A stretch of 64,000 nt of DNA from Chloroflexota bacterium (lineage in GTDB: Bacteria; Chloroflexota; Anaerolineae; Aggregatilineales; Phototrophicaceae), in NCBI GenBank assembly GCA_013388735.1, contig JACAES010000008.1, positions 1-64,000 of the forward strand. The letters are read 5' to 3'. The notes beneath the pieces are model-generated. The model saw only the letters and a program-made list of their open reading frames with translations, did no database searches and had not been told where the DNA came from. Of the stretch, positions 46,388-56,216 are shown one piece after another; position 1 is the first letter of the stretch, and each line of letters starts with the position of its first letter. A program made the translations under genes and the position numbers.

Positions 46388-48637
46388 TTAGTCGCGTATC
46401 ATATAAACGGTGATGTCGAGCGGATTGTCCGTTGTTTCGTCCACGACAATACCATCGGCATTAATCGGCAGGTAGCCTTTGGCGGCGATGACGGCGCTGT
46501 AAGCAATTTCAGCCGCTTCGGTGCTGAGTTGAAGCGGGCGGTCAAGCTGAAAGCGCCCGTTCCGGTCGGTGACAGCCAGCGCGTATACCTGGTTCTGACT
46601 CCAGGTAAATTCGCTCACCGAATAATCCTCGCTAATCAACACGAAGGCAACGCCCGGAATGCCCTGACCGGAGTCCGCATCCAGGATTTGCCCGCGCAGT
46701 TGAACGCCGCTGGCCTGGGCGAAGGGGTCAATAGGAAGCTGGCCGATTCCGACCTGCACCTGGGTGGAGCGAAGCTGCACGTTATTCACCAGCAAGTCCA
46801 TACGATAGGTTCCGTCCGGTACGCCGCCCGGCGCGCTGAGCCGAATCAGGAAATTCTGGCCGCTTTCGAGGGTATTCCAGGGGACGGTCTGCTGGTAAAA
46901 AACCTCGTTATCCACCGTCCAGCGCATTGTCCAGAGCGTACCGGGCGCGATTTGCTGCCAGTTAAAGCGCGCGTACAGGTTGGCAATGCCGGCTGGGAAA
47001 CTGCTCAAGGGCGCAGCGGCAATCGCTTCTTCGGGCGTGCTGGCCGTTGTAAAACCTTCGCCGGTGAAAATTTCCGGCAGTGCGCCCTGCGCGGCCCCGG
47101 CAATCGTGAAATCGGAAGTCGCGGCCAATCGGTTGGTGATATACAGTTCCAGACGATAACTGCCCGGCGGCAGGCCGGTTTGCGAACTGATGCTGGTCGT
47201 GGCCGAGCCGGAAGTTCCCGCATTCCAGGCATTTGTCTGGCGCGAGAATTCCACCCCATCCAGATACCAGATGGATGTCCATTCAGTTTCGTTTGCCATT
47301 TTCAAAAACAAAAAACGGGCGGTAGCGATGTTGCCGGTGGGCAGCACGAAGCCGTTTCCGAACGGGTTGTTCTGTAGATCAAACAACGCAAAAATGATAT
47401 CGCTGAAGGTCGGCGTGGTTTCGGGCGCGCCGCCGATCACCAGCCGGGCAGTAGGGGCGGCGATGCCGTTGGCGAACAGCGTGAACTCGTAAACGCCGTT
47501 CGGCCAGGGCTGGCCGCTACTGCCCAGATACCAGAGGCCGCGTTCGCCACCACTCCAGCGTACCGGGGCCAGACTGAAGGTCGGATTGGGAATGCCGTCG
47601 GTCGTCACGCGCAGTTCGTAGACGGTTTCCGGCGTCATATTCTCATAGTCAAAAAACAAATACAGACTATTACTGCCCGCCGGCAAACTGCGAATGACTG
47701 AGGTAGGCATCCCCGCTTCGTTAACCGAGGGTGAAAAAAACAGGCGCTTGAAATTCGGCGTTCCGCCGCCACCGACCTGGGCGGTCGGCACGTTCAGCAG
47801 GTCAAGCGACAGGCCCAGGGACGCCGCACGAAGCAGCGGACGCGCGAAGTTCGAGGGGCGCAGCGCATTGATAAAACCGCCGAATGGGATGCAGATGTCG
47901 CTGTTGTTAACGGCATTGTCGGCGTTAGTATCCTGTATCGGTTGGCAGGTCGTATCCAACACCCCAACGGTCAGCGGCGCAGTCGTTGGAACAGCGATCA
48001 ACTTGCCGTCCTGGTTATAGGCCGCTCCGCCGGTCATCGTGCCGGGAATAACGGCGCTGGTTTTAATCCACGACTTTTGGCCGCCGCTCGGTTCGGCAAC
48101 AAACCCGATTACCGTACCGCGCCGCACCTCAACCGGATCATCCCCAATGCCCGGATACCCGATCACCGTAATCGTATCATCAAGCTGAACCACATCAGAA
48201 TCGGCCAGTTCCACGAAGGGCAGCGCCAGCGTATCCGCTTCGATCAGCCGCCCATCCAACTCGCGCGTAATCCGCAGCAACGCCAAATCAAGGCCGGAAG
48301 ACGCCTGAGCGATTTCTGCACGATACCGGAGAATCGGCGGCTCACTCAGATTATTGGTAATGCCGATAATTAACGTTTCACCAGGACAGGCCTGGCTAAT
48401 CAGTGTATTGTGCGCGTTAGTGAGGATCAGCCCATCTCGTTTAACAATCGTGCCTGAACCAATACAGGTCACGAACAAATCATCTCCAACATTTCGCGCC
48501 TGCACAACAAACACCGTAGCGCGCTGGAGACGTTCAATATCCAACCCGGCACTGCCCTGAGATAAAACAGCGCGCGGTGAGGTGAATAGAACAATCAGCA
48601 ACAAAAGGGGCGGCAAGCAGCGCATAAGCATAGGCAT
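46388..48637 (-). CDS. Secreted trypsin-like (S1) protease-fold protein with C-terminal beta-rich and carboxypeptidase-regulatory-like domains
   Basis: GSGTIVKRDGLILTNAHN; SSGLDLALLRI; PGTMTGGAAYNQDGKLIAV; GQILDADSGQGIPGVAFVL. Confidence 0.8.
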   Translation of the reverse strand: MPMLMRCLPPLLLLIVLFTSPRAVLSQGSAGLDIERLQRATVFVVQARNVGDDLFVTCIGSGTIVKRDGLILTNAHNTLISQACPGETLIIGITNNLSEPPILRYRAEIAQASSGLDLALLRITRELDGRLIEADTLALPFVELADSDVVQLDDTITVIGYPGIGDDPVEVRRGTVIGFVAEPSGGQKSWIKTSAVIPGTMTGGAAYNQDGKLIAVPTTAPLTVGVLDTTCQPIQDTNADNAVNNSDICIPFGGFINALRPSNFARPLLRAASLGLSLDLLNVPTAQVGGGGTPNFKRLFFSPSVNEAGMPTSVIRSLPAGSNSLYLFFDYENMTPETVYELRVTTDGIPNPTFSLAPVRWSGGERGLWYLGSSGQPWPNGVYEFTLFANGIAAPTARLVIGGAPETTPTFSDIIFALFDLQNNPFGNGFVLPTGNIATARFLFLKMANETEWTSIWYLDGVEFSRQTNAWNAGTSGSATTSISSQTGLPPGSYRLELYITNRLAATSDFTIAGAAQGALPEIFTGEGFTTASTPEEAIAAAPLSSFPAGIANLYARFNWQQIAPGTLWTMRWTVDNEVFYQQTVPWNTLESGQNFLIRLSAPGGVPDGTYRMDLLVNNVQLRSTQVQVGIGQLPIDPFAQASGVQLRGQILDADSGQGIPGVAFVLISEDYSVSEFTWSQNQVYALAVTDRNGRFQLDRPLQLSTEAAEIAYSAVIAAKGYLPINADGIVVDETTDNPLDITVYMIRD

Positions 48638-49236
48638 CAGAATTCCAGATTAGCCAGAAACTGTTGAAAACGGGGATAGTTCTGATCGTAGGTGCGAGCA
48701 TCGGACAGAAAAGTGATGATGATGGCCTGCCCTCGTGAGATGGCAAGAATATCCAACCCTTCAACCACGACCGGGATACTCTGTAAAAACGGGTCAGACT
48801 CAGCCGCAACAAAGGTATAGCTTACAGCAGTCGCCTGAACCTCATCAGGCAGCACATAAGGCTCAATAGCAAAAACGGTATAACTGGAAAGCGTTTGCGA
48901 ACGGCTCAAGGTGAGCGCATCTATCAGATTGCGCGCGGACGTAACCGTATTGATCGGGCGCACCGCCACCTGGATAGTGGTTTTAAAGCCGATCTGAGTC
49001 ACGTCACGCACGCGGAAGATATAATCACCCTGTTCATCTATCAACCAGTTTTCAGGATATTCCGCCCGGATACCCGCCTGGCTGTTTGCATAAACGACCG
49101 TCGCATTCAATGCACTGTCACGCAGGTTCATGCCCATAAACAGACCGAACAGGCCAAAGAGCAGCGCGATATAATCACTCCATCGCTGCCGCAGACTGAG
49201 TTCCTCACGCCGGGAAGTGATTTCGACAACAGCCAT
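48637..49236 (-). CDS. Membrane-anchored hypothetical protein (PsbP-like appearance)
   Basis: N-terminal TM then YPENWLIDEQGDYIFRVRDV; TGATG overlap with the 48637 gene. Confidence 0.55.
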   Translation of the reverse strand: MAVVEITSRREELSLRQRWSDYIALLFGLFGLFMGMNLRDSALNATVVYANSQAGIRAEYPENWLIDEQGDYIFRVRDVTQIGFKTTIQVAVRPINTVTSARNLIDALTLSRSQTLSSYTVFAIEPYVLPDEVQATAVSYTFVAAESDPFLQSIPVVVEGLDILAISRGQAIIITFLSDARTYDQNYPRFQQFLANLEF

Positions 49237-49242
49237 GCGGCT

Positions 49243-50142
49243 CTACTCCACAGCAGCTTCGCGTTGGCGGCGTTCGGCGCTGTTATACAAAAACGCGATA
49301 ACAACCGACAACACTACCAACAACACCGCCGCAAACCCCAGGCCGAACAGAAATTTCGGTGGGCTGACTTCCAGACCAAAGCTTGGATTCACCAGCCCGG
49401 CTCTGACCGGGATAGCGATACCAGTCACCAGCGCCGCCAGCGCAATCGTGCTAGGGATAAACAGGGGAGTCGGCAACCCAAAGCGCGTCTCGGCCAGCCC
49501 ATAGCCAACAATCAGACTGGTGACGAGATGAAACACCACGTTATCAAAAACGCGCCCGGCAACAACATCCGGCGCAGGCGAACCCGTAAATACGAAGTGA
49601 AGATTGAGGACGGTCGCATAACCTACAGCAGCGGCGGCGCTGTAAGCCACGCCATCCAGGCGCGTCCGAAAATGATCCGGCCAGGCTGTATAACGGATGA
49701 CGATATACTTCACCATCTCCTGCACGATACCCACCGTGAAGGTGTAGCCGATAATCCGGCTGATGGCGCTGGACAGCGGCAGCCAGCGATCAACCTGAAA
49801 GAATTCCTTGACCAGCGGAATCCCAACCGCATTAGCCGCCAAACTGGAAACGATCATAACGGCTAACAATCGTTGGCGCGGCTGCGGCACAGAACGCTCC
49901 GCCCACCAGGAGAACGCCAACCACAGTCCCAAGGGCAGCAGCGCCAGCACCAGCCCCAAAGCGAGATGAAAACGATCAGGAATTTGCACACCCAGGATAT
50001 TTGCCAGAATGTACAGCAGGCCGGCCACGACGAACAGAACACCGGACTCAACAGCGATACTCCGCCAGGGGCGGCGGTAAGGGTGTATCTCTTCTTTTTC
50101 CTGAGGTGGCGTGAGCAGGCTTAAACGGGACAAAACATACAA
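49243..50142 (-). CDS. PrsW-like multi-TM protein
   Basis: IVQEMVKYIVIRY ... LDGVAYSAAAAVGYATVLNLHFVF ... VFDNVVFHLVTSLIVGYGLA order of PrsW motifs. Confidence 0.7.
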   Translation of the reverse strand: MYVLSRLSLLTPPQEKEEIHPYRRPWRSIAVESGVLFVVAGLLYILANILGVQIPDRFHLALGLVLALLPLGLWLAFSWWAERSVPQPRQRLLAVMIVSSLAANAVGIPLVKEFFQVDRWLPLSSAISRIIGYTFTVGIVQEMVKYIVIRYTAWPDHFRTRLDGVAYSAAAAVGYATVLNLHFVFTGSPAPDVVAGRVFDNVVFHLVTSLIVGYGLAETRFGLPTPLFIPSTIALAALVTGIAIPVRAGLVNPSFGLEVSPPKFLFGLGFAAVLLVVLSVVIAFLYNSAERRQREAAVE

Positions 50143-50200
50143 CCTGTTTTGCTTACGGTCGCTGCGTTATACTTTCAAATCCTAGCGCATTGTTTCTCAC

Positions 50201-51808
50201 ATGGAAAGGCACAGTATGCGGCATATCAGGTTGCTGCTGGGTTGGTTGATTCTGGTGTATATTATGGCGGCCTGCACAGGCAACGACTCCCGGTTGCAGA
50301 CCGACGGAAGCAACCGCCTGGTTTATGGTTTGACGCTGCAACCCAGCGGTATTGACCCGCATATCAACAGTTCATCCGAACTCGGCATCCCCCTGCGACA
50401 GGTCTACGACACGCTGGTCTACCGCGACCCGGAAACGACGGCGTTTGTCCCTGGCCTGGCCGCTGAGTGGACGGTATCCGACGACGGTCTGACGTACACC
50501 TTCAAACTGCGCCAGGGCGTTACCTTCCACGATGGCACGCCCTTCAACGCGCAGGCCGTCGCCGCCAACCTGGATCGTATTGTCAGCCCGGAAACCGCCT
50601 CACAAAAGGCTGTATTTCTGCTGGGGACATATGCCAGCTATAAAATCCTGGACGAGTATACCATTCAGATCAACCTCACCGAACCGTACAGCCCACTGCT
50701 GGACTCGTTAAGCCAGGTGTACCTGGGTATCGCCAGCCCGGCGGCGTTGGCGCAATATTCCACCAGCCGCTACCAGTTCCATCAGGTCGGCACCGGGCCA
50801 TTTCGTTTTGTCGAGTATGTGCCGGGCGATCGCATCGTTCTCCAGCGCAGCCCGGATTATCGGTGGGGGCCGGCGTTTTATCAGGCAGGTAACGTCGAAA
50901 CAGTCGAGTTTCGCTTTTTCACCGATGCGCCTACCCGCGCGGCGGGCATTGAAAGCGGCGCGGCACAAGTCATGGGCGAACTGCTGCCGACCGACGCCAG
51001 AGCATTAACCGCCAACAGCGCCATTCAGCTTATTCCGGTGGCGACGCCGGGGCAGCCGCTCCAATTCCTGATGAACACCCGACGTTTCCCAACCGACAAT
51101 CGCATTGTCCGGCAGGCGCTTCTGTTCGGCACGAATCGGAACACGATCATTGATACCGTTTTCCAGCGATTTTCCCCGGTCGCCTGGGGGCCGCTGTCAG
51201 CAAATACGCTGTTTTACAGCCGGGAGATGATCGGCCTGTATGCGCAGGATACGGCGCAGGCTCAGGCGCTTCTGGCATCGGCAGGCTTCCAGGACAGCAA
51301 CAACAACGGTTATCTGGATGTCGGTGGCATCGAGTTAGAGGTAAAAATCATTGTGCCGCCCTGGGGATTGATCCCCGAAGTCGCCCAACTGCTGCAAGAT
51401 CAGTGGCGCGCAATCGGCGTGCGCGCCATCCTGGAACCGGTGCCGACCCGCAGCACGCTCCTTGAACAGGTACAGACAGGTGAATACAATCTGGTCGCGT
51501 TTTATAGTTTTGGCCTTGACCCGGTTCTGTTGAACCAGTATTTTCTGAGCGACAGCCCCGACAACTGGACGGGCTACGCCAGCCCTGATCTGGATAATCT
51601 GCTCCTTGAAGCAGCACGTGCCGGTGATGTAAACACGCGCCGCAGCCTGTACGCGCAGGCACAGCGGGTTATTATGGACGAGGCGCTGATTTTGCCCATC
51701 CGGGATTATGTGAACCTTAATGCCGCCAGTGCCGCTCTGAAGGGCCTGTCCTTTGACGCTTATGGCTGGTTTCCACTGCTTAACAATGCGAGCATGACCG
51801 ACAGCTAA
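50201..51808 (+). CDS. Peptide/dipeptide-type ABC transporter substrate-binding lipoprotein
   Basis: Lipobox IMAACTG; LVYGLTLQPSGIDPHINSSSELG; DGLTYTFKLRQGVTFHDGTPFNA. Confidence 0.94.
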   Translation: MERHSMRHIRLLLGWLILVYIMAACTGNDSRLQTDGSNRLVYGLTLQPSGIDPHINSSSELGIPLRQVYDTLVYRDPETTAFVPGLAAEWTVSDDGLTYTFKLRQGVTFHDGTPFNAQAVAANLDRIVSPETASQKAVFLLGTYASYKILDEYTIQINLTEPYSPLLDSLSQVYLGIASPAALAQYSTSRYQFHQVGTGPFRFVEYVPGDRIVLQRSPDYRWGPAFYQAGNVETVEFRFFTDAPTRAAGIESGAAQVMGELLPTDARALTANSAIQLIPVATPGQPLQFLMNTRRFPTDNRIVRQALLFGTNRNTIIDTVFQRFSPVAWGPLSANTLFYSREMIGLYAQDTAQAQALLASAGFQDSNNNGYLDVGGIELEVKIIVPPWGLIPEVAQLLQDQWRAIGVRAILEPVPTRSTLLEQVQTGEYNLVAFYSFGLDPVLLNQYFLSDSPDNWTGYASPDLDNLLLEAARAGDVNTRRSLYAQAQRVIMDEALILPIRDYVNLNAASAALKGLSFDAYGWFPLLNNASMTDS

Positions 51809-51810
51809 AA

Positions 51811-52731
51811 ATGATGTGGTTGGTCGGGCGTATTGTCTCTGCGCTGTTCACCATCTGGCTGGCGGTCACGCTCGTCTTTATCGCACTGCGGCTGCTACCG
51901 GGGGATGCTGTCCAATCGCAGCTTCTCCAAAGCGGCGCAAGTGCTGAAATCATCACCGCTCGGCGAGCGCAGCAGGGGATGGATGCGCCCTGGCTGGCAC
52001 AGTATGGACACTACTGGATTCAGTTTGTCCAGGGCAATCTGGGGTATTCTTTATCTGACGGTCAGGCCGTCACTGATCTGATTTTCCAGCGGCTTGAGCC
52101 AACGCTGATGCTGGCTGGCGGGGCGCTGCTGGTGGGGTGCATCCTGGGGATAAGCCTGGGAATCGCCGGTGGCACGAGTTCCCTCCTTACGCCACTGGCG
52201 CAGACAGCGATCAACCTGGCCTTAAGCACACCAATCTACTGGACGGGAACGCTGGCAATCTGGATATTTGCCGTCCAGATGAGGCTGCTGCCATCTGCCG
52301 GCGGGGACGGCCTGAGTGGACTGGTCATGCCGGTGGTTGTGCTGGGATTTCATACTAGCGGTGGAATCGGGCGCGCGGTCGAAGGCAGCGTGCGCAAAAA
52401 CCTCAACGCGGATTTCGTCCGCACGGCGCGGTCAAAAGGGCTGCCGGAGGCGCTTGTCCTGCGGCGTCATGTGCTGAGGGTTGGCCTGCTGCCGGTTATC
52501 ACCGTGATCGCGCTGCAAACTGGCTTCCTACTGGGCGGGGCGGTCATCACCGAGAGTTTATTCGTCCGTCCCGGTCTGGGACGCCTGCTGCTAGACAGCA
52601 CGCTTCAGCAGGATTACCCGGTTGTTCAGGGGATCACTGCACTCATCGCAACCGCCTACACGCTGGTAAACGTGGCGGCAGATGCGCTCTATACCTGGTT
52701 TGACCCCCGTATAACGGCACAGCGCATATGA
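51811..52731 (+). CDS. Peptide ABC transporter permease (DppB type)
   Basis: MMWLVGRIVSALFTIWLAVTLVFIALRLLPGD; DFVRTARSKGLPEALVLRRHVLR; VITESLFVRPGLGRLLLDS. Confidence 0.95.
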   Translation: MMWLVGRIVSALFTIWLAVTLVFIALRLLPGDAVQSQLLQSGASAEIITARRAQQGMDAPWLAQYGHYWIQFVQGNLGYSLSDGQAVTDLIFQRLEPTLMLAGGALLVGCILGISLGIAGGTSSLLTPLAQTAINLALSTPIYWTGTLAIWIFAVQMRLLPSAGGDGLSGLVMPVVVLGFHTSGGIGRAVEGSVRKNLNADFVRTARSKGLPEALVLRRHVLRVGLLPVITVIALQTGFLLGGAVITESLFVRPGLGRLLLDSTLQQDYPVVQGITALIATAYTLVNVAADALYTWFDPRITAQRI

Positions 52732-53489
52732 GACGAGTCTTAACTGCCTTGTGCCTGACTGCGGCGCTGCTGGTGTTCGCGCCCCACATCGCGCCCTACG
52801 ACCCGATGCAGACTGCACCCACTAAGGCGCTGCAACCGCCTGATAGAACGCACCCTTTCGGCACCGATATGTTTGGACGGGATGTTTTTAGCCGCCTGCT
52901 GTACGGCGGGCAGCGGACGCTGGCGATAATCGTCCTTGCCACCGCTGTGACCGTTCTGCCGGGTCTGTGTCTGGGAGTGGCAGCAAGCGGCGGGCCGCTT
53001 CAACAACCGGCAGTATCATTGATCAACGCGCTGCTGGCTTTTCCAAGTCTGCTGCTGGCGCTGGTCATACTGACTCTGCTTGGGGCAGGGGCGCTGCCCC
53101 TGGCGCTGGCCGCCGGACTGTCGCTGGTAGGCGCATATGCGCGCATCGTGCGTTCAGCAGTGATTGCGGTGCGTCCGGCACTCTACGTCGAAGCAGCACT
53201 GGTGATGGGCGCGAGTCCCCGGCATATTCTTCTGCGACACATCTTGCCTAATATTCAGCCGACTATAGCTGCCTATACCGGCGTGATATTCAGTTATAAC
53301 CTGCTGAACAGTGTCGCGCTCAGTTTCCTGGGGCTGGGTGGCGCGCCAGGTGTACCCGATTGGGGCATCATGCTGGCAGAAGGACGTGCAGTTCTGCGCG
53401 CCGCGCCCTGGATAAGCCTCGCGCCAGGTACGGCCATCACCCTAGTCGTCCTGGCTGTGAACTATCTGGTCGCAGCGCCGCGCCGTTAA
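52728..53489 (+). CDS. Peptide ABC transporter permease (DppC type)
   Basis: HPFGTDMFGRDVFSRLLYGGQRTL; YVEAALVMGASPRHILLRHILPN; SFLGLGGAPGVPDWGIMLAEGR. Confidence 0.95.
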   Translation: MRRVLTALCLTAALLVFAPHIAPYDPMQTAPTKALQPPDRTHPFGTDMFGRDVFSRLLYGGQRTLAIIVLATAVTVLPGLCLGVAASGGPLQQPAVSLINALLAFPSLLLALVILTLLGAGALPLALAAGLSLVGAYARIVRSAVIAVRPALYVEAALVMGASPRHILLRHILPNIQPTIAAYTGVIFSYNLLNSVALSFLGLGGAPGVPDWGIMLAEGRAVLRAAPWISLAPGTAITLVVLAVNYLVAAPRR

Positions 53490-54274
53490 TCCGCTGCGAT
53501 GAGCGTGCCGGGGTGCGCGTGGCTGAGCAGAGTTTCGCGCAAAAGTCCTGGTTGGCGACCGTCCATCACCCGTATCTGCAAGCCTTCGACCCGCTGCGCC
53601 AGGGACAGCATATCACGCACTTTGGTCTTCATACCGCCGGTGACGTCTGTCCCAGCCGAGCCGCCCAGCGCATGGGCAACGTCACCAAAATTCTGCACTG
53701 TAATGACCGGGATAACCGCGCCGGCTGCATCCAGCACCCCTTCAACTTCACCCAACAGCAGGATACGCTTAACCGGCAAATGCTGGGCGAGGTAGAAGAA
53801 GATCGTTTCGGTGGAGATAATCGTGCCGCCGCGAACTTCATCCAGCGAGACATCGCCGTACACCAGCGGCACAAGACCGCTCGAAAGCGCTCGGCGTATG
53901 GGATCAATCGCCATATCGCGCAGCACCCCGTCCCGGCTGGATGCTGAGGCCGAGGGCTGGATGCGCCAAACGGGAACATCCGCCGCCTGCAAGGTTTTTG
54001 CTACCAGATAGTTCAGTTCGGCGGCTACCGTCGCCACCTGCGCGAAAGCTCGCCACTGTTCAGCAGTATGAACGCCGTGAATGGTATCGTGCTGGCTGGC
54101 AGCAAAATGGCCGAACGAGCCGCTGCCATGCCCGATCAGCAGTTGCAGCGTTTCATCCTGCCGCCAGGCGGCGGCAATCTCGATCGCCAGCCGGGTGGCT
54201 GTTTCCTGACGGAAAGCCGCTTCTACCCGTTTATCGGTGATGAGCGACCCGCCCAGTTTGAGAAAGGTCAACAT
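53486..54274 (-). CDS. Isopentenyl phosphate kinase
   Basis: AAK fold: MLTFLKLGGSLITDKRVEAAFRQETATRLAIEI; LLIGHGSGSFGHFAA; GLVPLVYGDVSLDEVRGGTIISTETIFFYLA; DVTGGMKTKV. Confidence 0.9.
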   Translation of the reverse strand: MLTFLKLGGSLITDKRVEAAFRQETATRLAIEIAAAWRQDETLQLLIGHGSGSFGHFAASQHDTIHGVHTAEQWRAFAQVATVAAELNYLVAKTLQAADVPVWRIQPSASASSRDGVLRDMAIDPIRRALSSGLVPLVYGDVSLDEVRGGTIISTETIFFYLAQHLPVKRILLLGEVEGVLDAAGAVIPVITVQNFGDVAHALGGSAGTDVTGGMKTKVRDMLSLAQRVEGLQIRVMDGRQPGLLRETLLSHAHPGTLIAAD

Positions 54275-54280
54275 GGGTTT

Positions 54281-55249
54281 TTATCCTACCGTCGTTTTAT
54301 AAACATGTCTTGCGCCCGCATCGTTTAGCGCCGCCCGCACAGATGGCTCGCTTTCAGACGTAACCAGAGCGATCATGTTGCCGCCGCGTCCACCACCGGA
54401 GAGTTTTGCGCCCAGCGCGCCGGCGGCCAGCGCCGCTTCGACCAGCCGGTCAAGTTCAGCAGACGAGACGGTGAGATGCCGGAGATAAGCGTGATTTTGT
54501 GTCATCAACGCGCCAAGTCGGGGTAAATCGCCGCCCTCTATGGCGCTGCGGGCCTGGACGACCAGATCGCCGATTGCGCTCAGAACAGGCTGAATCCGTT
54601 CCGGCGCTGTCTCGTATAGGCGGCGCACATCCCCGACCGCGACTTTTGTTAACGCCCCAAGTCCGGTATCCGCAATCAGCAGCGTGAACGGCACAGCAAT
54701 CGTGAAAGTCTCGATGGAGCGACCGCGCACGAAAAACACCGGCTGCTCGTAGACAATCACCGTGTTATCAATGCCGCTGGGCGTGCCGTGATGAATTTTC
54801 TCAACTTCATAGACAATCGCGTTAAGGGCAGGATTATTCAGCGGGCTTCCGAGCGCGGCACTGAGCGCCCGACCTAAAGCAGCGGAAACCGCCGCGCCGC
54901 TGCCCAGGCCGCTGGCGACTGGAATCTGCGACTCGATGGTGGCAGTCATGTCCGGTAGCGGACGCTGAAGCGCATCGAGAACCAGGCGCACGGTCATCTC
55001 CAGCGCATCAGTAATGGACTGCTTTTCTGGCGCAGTGAGAAGCAGATACCGTTCCAGGTCGCCGGAGATCAGCCGCAGCCCGCGTTCACCGCCCTGGTTG
55101 CGCCGAAGCTGAACTGTGACGCGCAGACCGGAAACCGGGACGGCAATGGCCGGCCGGTTATAAACAACCGCATGTTCCCCGCACAGAATCACTTTTGCTG
55201 GGGCACTGGCGGTGACAACTTCGGATTCAGGTAAGGGTTTTGGACACAT
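54281..55249 (-). CDS. Mevalonate kinase
   Basis: ASAPAKVILCGEHAVVYNRPAIAVPV; IPVASGLGSGAAVSAALGRAL; GTPSGIDNTVIVYEQPVFF; GAKLSGGGRGGNMIALV. Confidence 0.93.
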   Translation of the reverse strand: MCPKPLPESEVVTASAPAKVILCGEHAVVYNRPAIAVPVSGLRVTVQLRRNQGGERGLRLISGDLERYLLLTAPEKQSITDALEMTVRLVLDALQRPLPDMTATIESQIPVASGLGSGAAVSAALGRALSAALGSPLNNPALNAIVYEVEKIHHGTPSGIDNTVIVYEQPVFFVRGRSIETFTIAVPFTLLIADTGLGALTKVAVGDVRRLYETAPERIQPVLSAIGDLVVQARSAIEGGDLPRLGALMTQNHAYLRHLTVSSAELDRLVEAALAAGALGAKLSGGGRGGNMIALVTSESEPSVRAALNDAGARHVYKTTVG

Positions 55250-56120
55250 AAAGGATGAAAACGAATGTCAGCCCCCACAACACCAACGCAACCTGCAAAG
55301 GCCGATCCCTGAGCAGCACCTCGTCCGGGGCGCTGCCTTCTCCCTTAACGTGGATGAGATACAGGTAACGGAACAGCCCGTACAGGACAAACGGAACGGT
55401 TATCAGCGCCAGGTTATTCCCGGCAAGCAGGATAGACGGCGCTTCGATTGTGTATAGAATGTAGGCCAGCAGCGTACTGGTCGTGACGATACGGAGCATA
55501 TCGTCCAGCAGGGGCAGGTTATAATGATCGAAAATCGGGCGTGTGCTGGTAGCGTTATCGCCCAACGACAGAAGCTCCTGGCGGCGCTTGCCAATCGCCA
55601 GAAAGAGCGCCAGCAGCGCCGTGCAGGTGTATAACCAGGGTGAAAACCGCGCCACCTCAATCACCAGCACACCACCGGCCACGCGCAGAACATATCCGGC
55701 GGTGATGGTAAGGATATCTATCAGGACGATATGTTTAAGCACCAGCGAGTAGACGATGTGCAGCGCGATGTAGATCGCCAGGATGGCAGCGTAACGCGGG
55801 CTATAGAGCAGCGCCGCAGCGACCGAAAACACAGGCATCAGAATGGCTGCGGCAATCGCCAGCGAACGCGGAAGTTGGCCGGACGGCAGCGGGCGATTCC
55901 GCTTTTTTGGGTGCTGACGGTCGCGTTCAATGTCCACCAGATCGTTGACGATGTAGATGGCGCTGGCCGCCAGACAGAGCAGAATGAAACTGACGGTTAC
56001 ACGTATGAAAGGATCGCGGTCAAACAACTGACCATCAAAAACTAACCCGGCGTAGATGATGAGATTTTTCGTCCACTGTTTGGGACGCATGGTACGCAGC
56101 AAAGCCATCAAGACCTGCAA
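55227..56120 (-). CDS. UbiA-family decaprenyl-phosphate phosphoribosyltransferase-like protein
   Basis: LLRTMRPKQWTKNLIIYAGLVF; YIVNDLVDIERDRQHPKKRNRPLPSGQL; AGYVLRVAGG. Confidence 0.9.
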   Translation of the reverse strand: MQVLMALLRTMRPKQWTKNLIIYAGLVFDGQLFDRDPFIRVTVSFILLCLAASAIYIVNDLVDIERDRQHPKKRNRPLPSGQLPRSLAIAAAILMPVFSVAAALLYSPRYAAILAIYIALHIVYSLVLKHIVLIDILTITAGYVLRVAGGVLVIEVARFSPWLYTCTALLALFLAIGKRRQELLSLGDNATSTRPIFDHYNLPLLDDMLRIVTTSTLLAYILYTIEAPSILLAGNNLALITVPFVLYGLFRYLYLIHVKGEGSAPDEVLLRDRPLQVALVLWGLTFVFILYVSKTLT

Positions 56121-56216
56121 AATTCACTCCTTCGATTGGGAGCTATACGAACCGCAATTATAATCAACACCCGGTCATGCTCCACCCTGAATCGGGCTTA
56201 GAAGGGACACCTGTTT

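Noticed and set aside
46529-47377. 282-aa plus-strand ORF
   Set aside because: Antisense to the trypsin-like gene and composition matches a shadow frame.
48895-49866. 323-aa plus-strand ORF
   Set aside because: Antisense to the PsbP-like/PrsW-like genes; His/Gln/Arg-rich artefact.
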